Below the pieces are notes generated by a model, which saw nothing but the letters and a program-made list of their open reading frames with translations, made no database searches and had not been told where the DNA came from. From Pedosphaera sp. (GTDB lineage Bacteria > Verrucomicrobiota > Verrucomicrobiia > Limisphaerales > Pedosphaeraceae), in assembly GCA_028293465.1 (NCBI GenBank), contig JAQGOT010000608.1:1-6913 (forward strand): a stretch of 6,913 nucleotides of DNA. Direction: 5' to 3'. A program made the translations under genes and the position numbers. Shown here piece by piece: positions 1-5,097 of this stretch (position 1 is its first letter; each line of letters begins with the position of its first letter).

Positions 1-69
1 TCGCCAACCCTCCAAAAGGAAGTTACCGGTATCGAAACGGTCTTGGGCAAATTCAAAAGCTCACAGTGA
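1..69 (+). CDS. possible C-terminal end of a gene cut by the window edge
   Basis: Frame 1 is open from the first base and reads 22 codons to a TGA at 67-69. The peptide SPTLQKEVTGIETVLGKFKS followed by SQ has a plausible helical, amphipathic composition for a protein tail, but it is too short to identify. Other frames are also open here, so this is only a candidate. Between this stop and the next gene at 248 I see no convincing coding region. The open plus frame at 89-295 has an unnatural composition (Arg/Ser/His-rich, no hydrophobic pattern) and overlaps the better minus-strand gene. Confidence 0.25.
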   Translation, partial: SPTLQKEVTGIETVLGKFKSSQ

Positions 70-247
70 ACGGGCCACCTTCACCAGCATGCCGCGGCAC
101 CTGTATTCTGTGACGCACGCGAAAGCACCAGAAGTTCGGTGGCGGAACGCCTCCTCCGGGATTATTCATCCCGCCTCCTTGGCGTCCGCCACCACCAACT
201 CTGGCCGGCTTTGGCGCGGTAAATCTACGGTTGTTACACCGGCGGAC

Positions 248-490
248 TCACTCAGGCCCGACATCCATCGTCACTCCCGGGCGGCCGCTTTTTAACTCCA
301 ACACGAGCTCCACCTCCTCAAGCTCGAACCGATGACAGACGGCAAGCATGTCGCACACTCTCCTGTATTTAGTGGCGGCTGCGGGTGACTCGATCCAAGC
401 ACCTCCGGGAAGCTCGATGAAGTATAGGCCGGTTTCCTTGTCGCGGATGACCCGCTCCGCCAAGTCAGGCTGTGATCGCGCCTTACTCAT
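248..490 (-). CDS. hypothetical protein, 80 aa
   Basis: I do not recognise this protein. It begins at an ATG (488-490) and ends with TGA (248-250). Its composition looks genuine: a charged N-terminus (residues 1-17), a short beta-like stretch around GLYFIELPGGAWIESP (21-36), a basic helix with two Cys (41-53) and an acidic Leu/Val-rich helix (55-67, FELEEVELVLEL), then a short tail. There is no signal peptide or membrane segment, so it is probably cytosolic. It lies 126 bp downstream of the response regulator on the same strand and could be co-transcribed with it. No Shine-Dalgarno motif precedes the ATG. The same reading frame stays open after the TGA into a Gly/Pro-rich stretch, but nothing shows that this is translated. 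The overlapping plus-strand frame (348-611) is a poorer candidate. Confidence 0.5.
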   Translation of the reverse strand: MSKARSQPDLAERVIRDKETGLYFIELPGGAWIESPAAATKYRRVCDMLAVCHRFELEEVELVLELKSGRPGVTMDVGPE

Positions 491-565
491 AAGCCACGAT
501 GCGTCGGAATGGAAAAGCCGTCCAATGGGGTGTTTGCCTGCGTTTGGGGAGATGGATGAGGCACC

Positions 566-579
566 GCGGCTTGCGCCGC
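566..579. other. small GC hairpin between response regulator and 80-aa gene
   Basis: GCGGC (566-570) pairs with GCCGC (575-579) around the tetraloop TTGC. It lies 37 bp past the response-regulator stop codon. There is no T-run on either side, so it is not a standard intrinsic terminator. It may slow or process the transcript, or be incidental. Confidence 0.2.
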
Positions 580-616
580 ACGCAAATGGAGCGACGAAGG
601 AACCCGGGTAACGCTG

Positions 617-1048
617 TTATTTGAGGGAAGCAGTGTTTATCTCAAGCCAATAGAGGATGGTGGCCGGCAAAATTTCCACCAGGCGCTCGAAACGAACGGG
701 TTTGAGGATATAGGAATTGGCTCCGAGCCGATAGGCGCTTTCGATGTCGGTCGGGCGACTTGAATCGCTGAACACGATGATTGGCAGCAGGCTCATCCCG
801 GCGTGGAACCGGATTCCGTGCAGGAGTTCATGGCCGTCCTGGAGGGGCATTTTAATATCAAGAAAGACGAGATCTGGAAACGGATGCGTTTCGCGGCTGG
901 AGTATCGCCCCCGGCCGGCAAGGTAATCGGTGGCTTCCTCGCCATTGTTAACCACCTGCAAGTGATGCGCGATGTTCGCCTTCTTGAAAGCGCGTTCCAC
1001 CATTACGACATGATCCTCGTCGTCTTCGACTAAAAGTATGGTCTTCAT
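617..1048 (-). CDS. single-domain response regulator (Rcp1/CheY-like receiver)
   Basis: A 143-residue stand-alone receiver domain that should take a phosphoryl group from a histidine kinase and signal by protein-protein contact, since no DNA-binding output domain is attached. The acidic pocket is VEDDED (residues 7-12, with Asp9/Asp10). The phosphoacceptor is Asp64 in VFLDIKMP. The switch Ser is Ser94 in IVFSDSS, the aromatic switch is Tyr113, and the invariant Lys is Lys116 in YILKPV. All key residues are intact. The extended loop before Asp64 (GRGRYSSRETHPFPD) and the C-terminal LYWLEIN-type helix are typical of the Rcp1-like subfamily, which pairs with phytochrome-type or PAS-containing hybrid kinases. 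No kinase gene lies in this window, so the partner is elsewhere. The start is the ATG at 1046-1048. No Shine-Dalgarno motif is seen, but a sigma-70-like promoter lies just upstream. Confidence 0.93.
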   Translation of the reverse strand: MKTILLVEDDEDHVVMVERAFKKANIAHHLQVVNNGEEATDYLAGRGRYSSRETHPFPDLVFLDIKMPLQDGHELLHGIRFHAGMSLLPIIVFSDSSRPTDIESAYRLGANSYILKPVRFERLVEILPATILYWLEINTASLK

Positions 1049-1075
1049 TGGGTGCGGAGAAACGACTGTTGACGG

Positions 1076-1104
1076 AGATTCGCCGGGATTTTTTCCAGTG
1101 TCAA
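1076..1104 (-). promoter_or_regulatory. candidate sigma-70 promoter of the response regulator
   Basis: Read on the minus strand, a perfect TTGACA (-35, plus coordinates 1099-1104) is followed after exactly 17 bp by GAATCT (1076-1081). GAATCT keeps only the key A and final T of the -10 consensus. Transcription would start near 1069, giving a leader of about 20 nt before the ATG at 1048. The -35 is excellent and the -10 is weak. If real, the regulator is expressed independently of the genes upstream. Confidence 0.4.
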
Positions 1105-1291
1105 GACCGAGCGGATGCGGTGGACGACGTTACCGCTAAGTCAGAACGAAGCTTTGGTATGGGCATGACCGAGGCACGCGATGGCAATCTCCCTTCTCCA
1201 TCACGGTGGGATCATCAAGCAGCGTTCCTGGCGGCCCAACCGGCAGGGCGTTGGCTCAGGACCGGTGGACGGCGCTTTGGTTCAGGGAGTT

Positions 1292-1498
1292 TTAACGTCG
1301 GTTTTGCGGCAGGAAGGTCGTGAAGCGGCGCGGATCACCATTGGACTTTTCCGGCACCCACAACCCCAATTCCTTTTCCAGCCGATCCAACCGCTCGCTG
1401 AGTGCCCAAGCCTCGGCCAGGTTTTTTCTTGCCCGTTCCGCAATCCTCCGGCGCTCGGCCGCGTTAGGAAGCCCCTCTGAAATCATATCCTTTTGCAT
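1292..1498 (-). CDS. small charged helical hypothetical protein, 68 aa
   Basis: I do not recognise the family. The likely start is the ATG at 1496-1498. A longer version from 1546 adds 16 residues (MFHPWWRPSPSVRKAV) of less natural composition, and an ATG at 1484-1486 would remove four. From about residue 10 to 45 the protein is one long amphipathic helix rich in Arg, Glu, Leu and Ala (ERRRIAERARKNLAEAW, then LSERLDRLEKELGL), followed by a Pro/Arg-containing tail. It has no signal peptide or membrane segment. Such short proteins often form helical dimers or bind a partner. It lies 140 bp downstream of the membrane-protein gene. The 243 bp after it (1049-1291) hold no gene that I can support. 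Confidence 0.5.
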   Translation of the reverse strand: MQKDMISEGLPNAAERRRIAERARKNLAEAWALSERLDRLEKELGLWVPEKSNGDPRRFTTFLPQNRR

Positions 1499-1605
1499 AA
1501 CTGCTTTTCTAACAGACGGGCTCGGTCTCCACCATGGGTGGAACACCCACCTGACCCGCCGCGCGTCGGTTCGTATGATCAGAACACAATTTCATGCCCC
1601 ACGAT

Positions 1606-1620
1606 GGAGGACTGCCCTCC
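1606..1620 (-). terminator. weak hairpin after the membrane-protein gene
   Basis: GGAGG (1606-1610) and CCTCC (1616-1620) form a 5-bp perfect stem with a 5-nt loop, starting 18 bp after the membrane-protein stop codon. In the minus-strand transcript no U-run follows. A factor-independent terminator is therefore doubtful, and it may only mark a pause or a 3' end. Confidence 0.22.
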
Positions 1621-1638
1621 GGCTTTCCCGCCGCTCTA

Positions 1639-2295
1639 TTATCGATGCGCCGCAGGCAACCTCGCGCTGGCAAGCGACCATTTGCCCACCCGCTGGCGGC
1701 ACCAGAAACCAAGGACGACACCAAACACCAGATGCGCGCTCACGGTCAGAAAGATAAATCGGCCATCGAGTTTCAGACCGAAGAAGCTGGGGTAAGGAGT
1801 GAGCAACAGCATCAGTTCGATGAACAATGCCCAAGCCACCGCCCCCCAAAAGAGGATGCGCGGATTGGGGCGAATGACGATCGCCAGGAACATGATCCCC
1901 AGCGCCGCGCCGTTGGAGAAGTGATAGGACCAACCCAGCAACTGCGCGAGCCACATCGGCCCGTCAGCGCCCAATAGCAACTGGCCGAACTTCGGGAACA
2001 CCTTGAAAAGCGGTGCGCCGTTGAGCACGAAAGGCAGACGATACAAGTCGTAGGCAACGGCGGCAACGATGCCGCCCAATGCTCCTTGGACAATCCACGT
2101 GTGAGCGCTCGAGTTTTTATCCCCGTCCTTGCGGGTGAGATAGGCAATGAGCGCCAACAGCACGGTCGCGGGCGGCAGTACCCAGCAGCCGAAAAGATGC
2201 ATGTTCCAAAACCCGAGGAACTGGCCGAGCAAACAAGCAAACGAGAGGAAGGCCAAGGTAAACACGGTTGCCCGGAGGTAAAAAGTGCGGTGCAT
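1639..2295 (-). CDS. integral membrane protein, six predicted helices
   Basis: A 218-residue polytopic membrane protein of unknown function. Hydrophobic segments lie at about residues 9-30, 34-54, 67-88, 121-141, 147-167 and 179-199. Between helices 3 and 4 is a conserved-looking amphipathic loop with DLYRLPFVLNG, LFKVFPKFG and GWSYHFSNG. The aromatic/His/Asn residues of the last segment at the membrane edge are the best candidates for a functional site. Helix 3 contains GALGGIVAAVAYD, a glycine-rich packing motif. The C-terminus is basic and probably cytosolic. I chose the ATG at 2293-2295. The frame is open up to an ATG at 2442, but that extension is polar, unhelpful and overlaps the HEAT gene. 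The gene begins 94 bp after the HEAT stop codon on the same strand, so co-transcription is possible. Small membrane proteins with YHFSNG-like motifs exist in several DUF families, but I cannot name one with confidence. Confidence 0.8.
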   Translation of the reverse strand: MHRTFYLRATVFTLAFLSFACLLGQFLGFWNMHLFGCWVLPPATVLLALIAYLTRKDGDKNSSAHTWIVQGALGGIVAAVAYDLYRLPFVLNGAPLFKVFPKFGQLLLGADGPMWLAQLLGWSYHFSNGAALGIMFLAIVIRPNPRILFWGAVAWALFIELMLLLTPYPSFFGLKLDGRFIFLTVSAHLVFGVVLGFWCRQRVGKWSLASARLPAAHR

Positions 2296-2389
2296 ATTGA
2301 TCACGTTGTTCTGGAAAGACTCGGATCGATTCGGCCTCCGGTGGCGCAGGAGAGGTTGGCTCGAACAAGGTTGCTGCTCATAGGATTCA

Positions 2390-2992
2390 TTATCTTTTCT
2401 TTGGGCCTTCGGCAAACACTTTAGCCGCCATCGCAGGATCAACCTCCCTCAAGGCGTTCGTGGCAATAAGCCGGACATTCCAGCTCTGGTCATTCAAAGC
2501 CGCAATGAATGCCTGGGTCACAGTCCGGTCCTGTTTTCCGATATTCTCCAGACACCAAACCGCTTTGGCCCGCAGTGCTTCATGTTTATCCCGCTTCAAT
2601 ATTCGGATCAACGCCGGGATCGCGGGCTTCGCATCCATCGATAAAGCGTTCAGCATATCAATGGCATTCTCCCGGAGCACCACCGCCTGGACCGGTCGCG
2701 ACAAACGGCGTCTCGCCCACGCCGGCAGGTGCGGCCAGGCCTTCTCATACAAATCCCGGTCGATGCCGTCCCGCTTGCCCAGCGCGAGCACCAAAATGGG
2801 CACCGCATTCGAGCCCAACCCGCGCCAATTTCCCTTCACCATGTCGCCCTCGCCATTGCCCAGGCTGTTGACCCAATAACTCAGCGGCTTCCCTTTGTAA
2901 ACGGGTTCGGATTCCCGCAGCACTTCCCACGCGACCCCGCCTAAAAATGCGGCCAGCAGAATCACAAGCACGATGCGAAATCGTTTGCGCAT
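2390..2992 (-). CDS. membrane-anchored HEAT-repeat protein
   Basis: A 200-residue protein with a basic N-terminus and one hydrophobic segment (RIVLVILLAAFLGGVAW, residues 6-22). This is an uncleaved anchor or signal sequence that would place the rest outside the cytoplasm. Next come a linker with EPVYKGKPLSYWVNSL (29-44) and a HEAT-like helical array. The clearest repeats are at about 106-133 (ENAIDMLNALSMDAKPAIPALIRIL), 137-152 (AKAVWCLENIGK) and 159-187 (SWNVRLIATNALREVDP), with the usual buried Ala/Leu and a Pro between helices. HEAT arrays are protein-binding scaffolds, and no catalytic residues are seen. From memory, the 'YKGKPLSYW' segment followed by HEAT repeats is common in Verrucomicrobiota. 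The start is the ATG at 2990-2992, which places the hydrophobic segment at the N-terminus. The frame is open back to 3205, but that extension is Cys/Arg-rich and partly encoded by a hairpin and a CTTGCAAA direct repeat, so it is unlikely to be translated. Confidence 0.8.
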   Translation of the reverse strand: MRKRFRIVLVILLAAFLGGVAWEVLRESEPVYKGKPLSYWVNSLGNGEGDMVKGNWRGLGSNAVPILVLALGKRDGIDRDLYEKAWPHLPAWARRRLSRPVQAVVLRENAIDMLNALSMDAKPAIPALIRILKRDKHEALRAKAVWCLENIGKQDRTVTQAFIAALNDQSWNVRLIATNALREVDPAMAAKVFAEGPKKR

Positions 2993-3129
2993 GACCACAG
3001 TATGGTTCGCCGGCAGCGGTGAGACGAGAAATATTCCATCCCAAAACCTGCCAAAACATTGAGCAAAAACGCAATTCGCCGGCACTTCCTCGCAGACCTT
3101 GCAAACCTTGCAAAGTGGCGTAGAAATCC

Positions 3130-3156
3130 GCGCCCGTTTCGTGCGACAACGGGCGC
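3130..3156. promoter_or_regulatory. perfect 9-bp inverted repeat, operator or RNA hairpin
   Basis: GCGCCCGTT (3130-3138) and AACGGGCGC (3148-3156) are perfectly complementary around the 9-nt loop TCGTGCGAC. Seven of the nine pairs are G-C. No T-run follows on either strand, so this is not a usual terminator. Its location between divergent genes fits an operator or a structured leader of the HEAT transcript. The right arm shares two bases with the next inverted repeat. Confidence 0.45.
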
Positions 3157-3179
3157 ATGTTCGGTGACACACAACATGC
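3155..3179. promoter_or_regulatory. GCATGTT-N11-AACATGC dyad
   Basis: GCATGTT (3155-3161) and AACATGC (3173-3179) form a perfect 7-bp dyad with an 11-nt centre. The half-site spacing (about 18 bp centre to centre) is near two helical turns, which suits a dimeric DNA-binding regulator. Folding as RNA is also possible. It overlaps the preceding palindrome by two bases, so the two hairpins would compete. Confidence 0.35.
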
Positions 3180-3195
3180 CGTTGAAAAAAGTTCG

Positions 3196-3230
3196 ACCGC
3201 CGCATCCGCGGTGAGTCCTGGCGGGGCTCA
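3196..3230. repeat. two further adjoining hairpins
   Basis: ACCGC (3196-3200) pairs with GCGGT (3208-3212) over a 7-nt loop. It is followed directly by TGAGTCC (3212-3218) pairing with GGGCTCA (3224-3230) over a 5-nt loop with one T-G wobble. With the two upstream palindromes this makes four hairpins in about 100 bp. This is typical of an intergenic repeat or a structured RNA, but I cannot tell which from one copy. Confidence 0.3.
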
Positions 3231-3361
3231 ATTACGCTCCGTGGCGGCGCACAACAATTTTGGTCGTGGCGGAAAATCCCACCGTCCGCTCTCCCGCCCG
3301 CGGCAATTCATACCCCACGACCAATCCCTTTAGTAACACAAACCAAAACCACAAATAACAA

Positions 3362-3757
3362 ATGACGACCATGAAAAGCAAATCCCTCAAGCACCTGATC
3401 CTCATCACCCCGCTGCTCGCCGTGCCGCTGCTCGGCGGCTGCGCGTCCGAAGCCATCCGGGCGGGCGATATCGTGAGCATCACGCAGCGCACCTTCGGCG
3501 TGAAAGTCGGCCAGGCGCCCGCCAACGGCAGTCCGGAGGTTTCGCTGGGCCTGATCGCCACCACCGTGCAATTCACCCCCACCAGCACCAATGCGCTCTA
3601 TGCCCCCAAATACGCGAACACGTTCAAGATCGGCCAGAGCGCCATCCCGTTCACCTTCGACGTGGACGAAACCATCGCGAGCGGTGATGTCCAAACCGGC
3701 TCGAGCTCCAATCTCACCTCCGTGCCAATCATCCCCGCCGCCGGTCCGATTCAGTAA
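3362..3757 (+). CDS. small secreted lipoprotein
   Basis: A 131-residue precursor with a classic type II signal peptide: a basic start (MKSKSLKH, residues 4-11), a hydrophobic core (LILITPLLAVPLL) and a lipobox L24-G25-G26-C27. Signal peptidase II should cleave before Cys27, leaving about 105 residues attached by lipid. The residue after Cys is Ala, with no Asp retention signal, so outer-membrane sorting is likely. The mature part is beta-strand-like, with alternating hydrophobics (IVSITQRTFGVKVG, EVSLGLIATTVQFTP), few charges and a Ser/Pro-rich C-terminus. I do not recognise the family. The ATG at 3362 is nine bases before another ATG at 3371; both give a usable signal peptide. It leads a three-gene plus-strand cassette with the lipase 34 bp downstream. 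Its TAA stop touches the tandem repeat that follows. It might be an immunity or docking partner for the lipase (inference). Confidence 0.82.
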   Translation: MTTMKSKSLKHLILITPLLAVPLLGGCASEAIRAGDIVSITQRTFGVKVGQAPANGSPEVSLGLIATTVQFTPTSTNALYAPKYANTFKIGQSAIPFTFDVDETIASGDVQTGSSSNLTSVPIIPAAGPIQ

Positions 3758-3787
3758 TTCGACATTCGAAATTCGACATTTGAAATT
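3757..3787 (+). repeat. 14-bp AT-rich tandem repeat before the lipase
   Basis: ATTCGACATTCGAA (3757-3770) is followed head to tail by ATTCGACATTTGAA (3771-3784), which differs at one base, and then by the truncated unit ATTT. The first unit begins on the last A of the lipoprotein stop codon, and the array ends 4-7 bp before the lipase ATG. The repeat therefore makes up almost the whole intergenic gap and occupies the position of a ribosome binding site. I recall similar ATTCGAAATTC-type tandem spacers in intergenic regions of verrucomicrobial and planctomycete genomes, but could not check this. Confidence 0.75.
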
Positions 3788-3791
3788 TGTT

Positions 3792-4517
3792 ATGGACCTT
3801 ACCTTCGACACCGCCGCCACCGGCTTCAGCCCCGCCAACGCCCGCGCCTGCGCCGCCGCCTCACGGCTCGCCTACAGCGAACCGCCCGACGTCACCGGCC
3901 GGCAGACCGACACGCAAGCCATCGTCCGCGACTGCGGCAACGCCATCGTTGTCGCCTTCCGCGGCACCACCAACGTGCGCGACTTCATCACCGACGCCGA
4001 AGCTTGGCGGCGGAACATCGAGGATTGCCAGATCCACTCCGGTTTTTACCGGGCCTTGGTCAGCATCAACGACGAATTGACCGCGCACATCGCCGGGCTC
4101 CCGCCACGCCCGCTGTTCATCACCGGCCATTCGCTGGGCGGCGCGCTGGCGATTCTCTTCGCCTTCCGGCTCGTGCTGCCGCCGTTTCCCATCCACGGCG
4201 TTTACACCTTCGGGCAACCGCGCGTGGGCAATCGCAACTTCGCCGAGCTCTACGACCGGTTCCAGCCCGCGAACACGTTCCGCTTCGTCAACGAGCAGGA
4301 CATTGTGCCGCGCGTTCCGGGCGCGCTGAGCGGATATCAACACGCCGGCCAGGAAATCTTCCTGCCCGCCGTGGGCGGCATGAAGCTGAACCCGCCGCTC
4401 TGGTTCAAACTGCTCTCCGACGCCTGGGGCACCGCCCGCGAATGGAAACACGGCAGCATCGCCCAGCTCGCCGATCACCACATGGACAAATACCTCTTCA
4501 AGGTCAACGCCCTCTGA
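3792..4517 (+). CDS. class 3 lipase (alpha/beta hydrolase)
   Basis: A 241-residue lipase of the Lipase_3 (fungal-type triacylglycerol lipase) family, which hydrolyses ester bonds of acylglycerols or phospholipids. VVAFRGTTN (residues 53-61) is the conserved strand with the oxyanion-hole region. The nucleophile is Ser114 in GHSLGG (112-117), the acid is Asp170 in NEQDIVPRVP, and the base is His229 or His230 in DHHMDKYL near the C-terminus. YTFGQPRVGN (138-147) is a further family hallmark. All catalytic parts are present, so it should be active. There is no signal peptide, so it is cytosolic unless exported by another route. The ATG at 3792 is preferred because upstream in-frame codons come from the tandem repeat and the lipoprotein gene in another frame. 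No Shine-Dalgarno motif is present. Third positions are strongly C-biased: 27 of the first 30 codons after ATG end in G or C. It sits between a lipoprotein gene and a membrane coiled-coil gene. Confidence 0.93.
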   Translation: MDLTFDTAATGFSPANARACAAASRLAYSEPPDVTGRQTDTQAIVRDCGNAIVVAFRGTTNVRDFITDAEAWRRNIEDCQIHSGFYRALVSINDELTAHIAGLPPRPLFITGHSLGGALAILFAFRLVLPPFPIHGVYTFGQPRVGNRNFAELYDRFQPANTFRFVNEQDIVPRVPGALSGYQHAGQEIFLPAVGGMKLNPPLWFKLLSDAWGTAREWKHGSIAQLADHHMDKYLFKVNAL

Positions 4518-4525
4518 GCCCACGT

Positions 4526-4577
4526 ACCAGCACATGATCAGGGGCTTGTCGGTTCGATTCCCACCCTCAACCCTCAA
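4526..4577 (+). other. tRNA 3'-half-like fragment between lipase and coiled-coil gene
   Basis: GGTTCGATTCC (4551-4561) matches the T-arm consensus of tRNAs. GTCGG (4548-4552) and CCCAC (4560-4564) pair at four of five positions around the 7-nt loop TTCGATT. Upstream, CACATGA (4531-4537) is placed like an anticodon loop with CAT, but position 33 is not T and the stem pairs badly. There is no D-arm and no matching 5' acceptor strand, since that would fall in the lipase gene. The short direct repeat CCCTCAACCCTCAAC follows. It is not a functional tRNA. It could be a decayed remnant, an old attachment site, or chance. Confidence 0.25.
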
Positions 4578-4585
4578 CAATCCTT

Positions 4586-4993
4586 ATGCTTATCGCCCAA
4601 CTCTCACCTGAAATGCTCAAAGGCGTTCCCCTGTGGCTGGTCTCCGCCGGCGCCTTGCTTTGGATCACCAACGAATGTTTCAAATTCGCGCAAAACCTCA
4701 AAGGCAAAGCCGCGGAACCGCCCAACGAGCAATTGCATCAATCGCACAAAGCCCTGACCGAGCGCGTGGACAACCTCGAGAAAGAGATCCGCGATGTCCG
4801 CCGCGAAGTGAAGGAGAAGCACGAGGCGAATCAACAACACGCCTCCGCCCGCTCCAACACCATCTTCAGCAAAATGGAAGCCGTGCGCCTGGAACTCAAA
4901 ACGGACATCGACAAACTAAACACCGAAGTCAACAAACTCCCCGAACGCATCCTGGAAGTCCTCACCAAAATCCAGCACCTCGGCAAACGATGA
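4586..4993 (+). CDS. single-pass membrane protein with long coiled coil
   Basis: A 135-residue protein with one hydrophobic helix near the N-terminus (about residues 11-30, VPLWLVSAGALLWI in its core). A short PPNEQL linker (45-50) follows, then long heptad-rich helices at about 50-80 (ALTERVDNLEKEIRDVRREV) and 92-130 (KMEAVRLELKTDIDKLNTEV, then ILEVLTKIQ). The ends are charged and there is no catalytic motif. The plan is that of small envelope-tethering or phage proteins such as inner-membrane spanins and some holin-like proteins. The resemblance is architectural only, and I see no family signature. It begins 68 bp after the lipase and ends 9 bp before an intrinsic terminator, so it is the last gene of the cassette. 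The start is the ATG at 4586-4588, which puts the hydrophobic helix close to the N-terminus. No Shine-Dalgarno motif is seen. Confidence 0.8.
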   Translation: MLIAQLSPEMLKGVPLWLVSAGALLWITNECFKFAQNLKGKAAEPPNEQLHQSHKALTERVDNLEKEIRDVRREVKEKHEANQQHASARSNTIFSKMEAVRLELKTDIDKLNTEVNKLPERILEVLTKIQHLGKR

Positions 4994-5002
4994 AGCACTC
5001 GC

Positions 5003-5024
5003 AACGGTTGGGACCGACCGTTTT
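5003..5024 (+). terminator. intrinsic terminator of the lipoprotein-lipase-coiled-coil cassette
   Basis: AACGGTTG (5003-5010) and CGACCGTT (5015-5022) form an 8-bp stem with one T-G wobble around the tetraloop GGAC. The stem runs straight into a short T-run (5021-5024, then CATT). It starts 9 bp after the stop codon at 4991-4993. Position, stem and loop are those of a factor-independent terminator, although the T-run is short. Confidence 0.65.
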
Positions 5025-5097
5025 CATTCGCGATGACTGCCTTCCGCGCGGTTGGCGGGGCGGTCTCTGCCGTCACGGCTCACGACAAAATGTAATC

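Larger units (their letters stand above)
2993..3361. other. divergent intergenic region with clustered inverted repeats
   Basis: These 369 bp separate the minus-strand HEAT gene from the plus-strand lipoprotein gene, so promoters for both should lie here. I cannot pick either with confidence; TTCATA (3307-3312) with TAGTAA (3331-3336) is a weak plus-strand pair. The region holds the inverted repeats listed separately. It also has a short direct repeat, CTTGCAAA then CTTGCAAA (about 3097-3114), and a direct repeat CGTGGCGG at 3240-3247 and 3265-3272. The open frames here have unlikely compositions and I do not call them genes. Confidence 0.6.

Noticed and set aside
70..247. In-frame Gly/Pro-rich continuation of the 80-aa gene after its TGA (minus strand, with a GGGG/PPP run)
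   Set aside because: It needs stop-codon read-through or recoding. There is no structure or context to support that, and the frame soon ends, so chance is the simpler explanation.
89..295. Plus-strand 68-codon open frame
   Set aside because: Composition is unlike a folded protein, it overlaps the end of a better minus-strand gene, and it has no start signal.
2296..2442. 49-residue N-terminal extension of the six-helix membrane protein
   Set aside because: It overlaps the HEAT gene, is polar without pattern, and the ATG at 2295 directly precedes the first membrane helix.
2993..3205. 71-residue Cys/Arg-rich N-terminal extension of the HEAT protein (LCKVCKVCEE)
   Set aside because: The Cys pairs come from a CTTGCAAA direct repeat and a perfect palindrome. 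The extension would bury the signal anchor inside the protein, and the internal ATG at 2992 gives a normal anchor at the N-terminus.
3232..3591. Minus-strand frame with a Trp/Phe-rich hydrophobic stretch (VVICYLWFWFVLL)
   Set aside because: The hydrophobic stretch is the antisense of the AT-rich leader and signal-peptide region of the lipoprotein gene. It is a shadow.
3757..3787. A CRISPR array or direct-repeat array with spacers
   Set aside because: The units are directly adjacent without spacers and there are fewer than three copies.
4004..4537. Long plus-strand +1-type frame inside the lipase
   Set aside because: Arg/Ala/Pro/His-rich composition typical of an out-of-frame reading of GC-rich DNA; the lipase frame is clearly the coding one.
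4526..4577. A complete tRNA gene
   Set aside because: Only the T-arm fits. The anticodon stem, D-arm and acceptor pairing are missing.
3861..4580. Long minus-strand frame antisense to the lipase
   Set aside because: It is the mirror of a gene with intact catalytic motifs and extreme C-ending codons, which automatically leave the antisense frame open.
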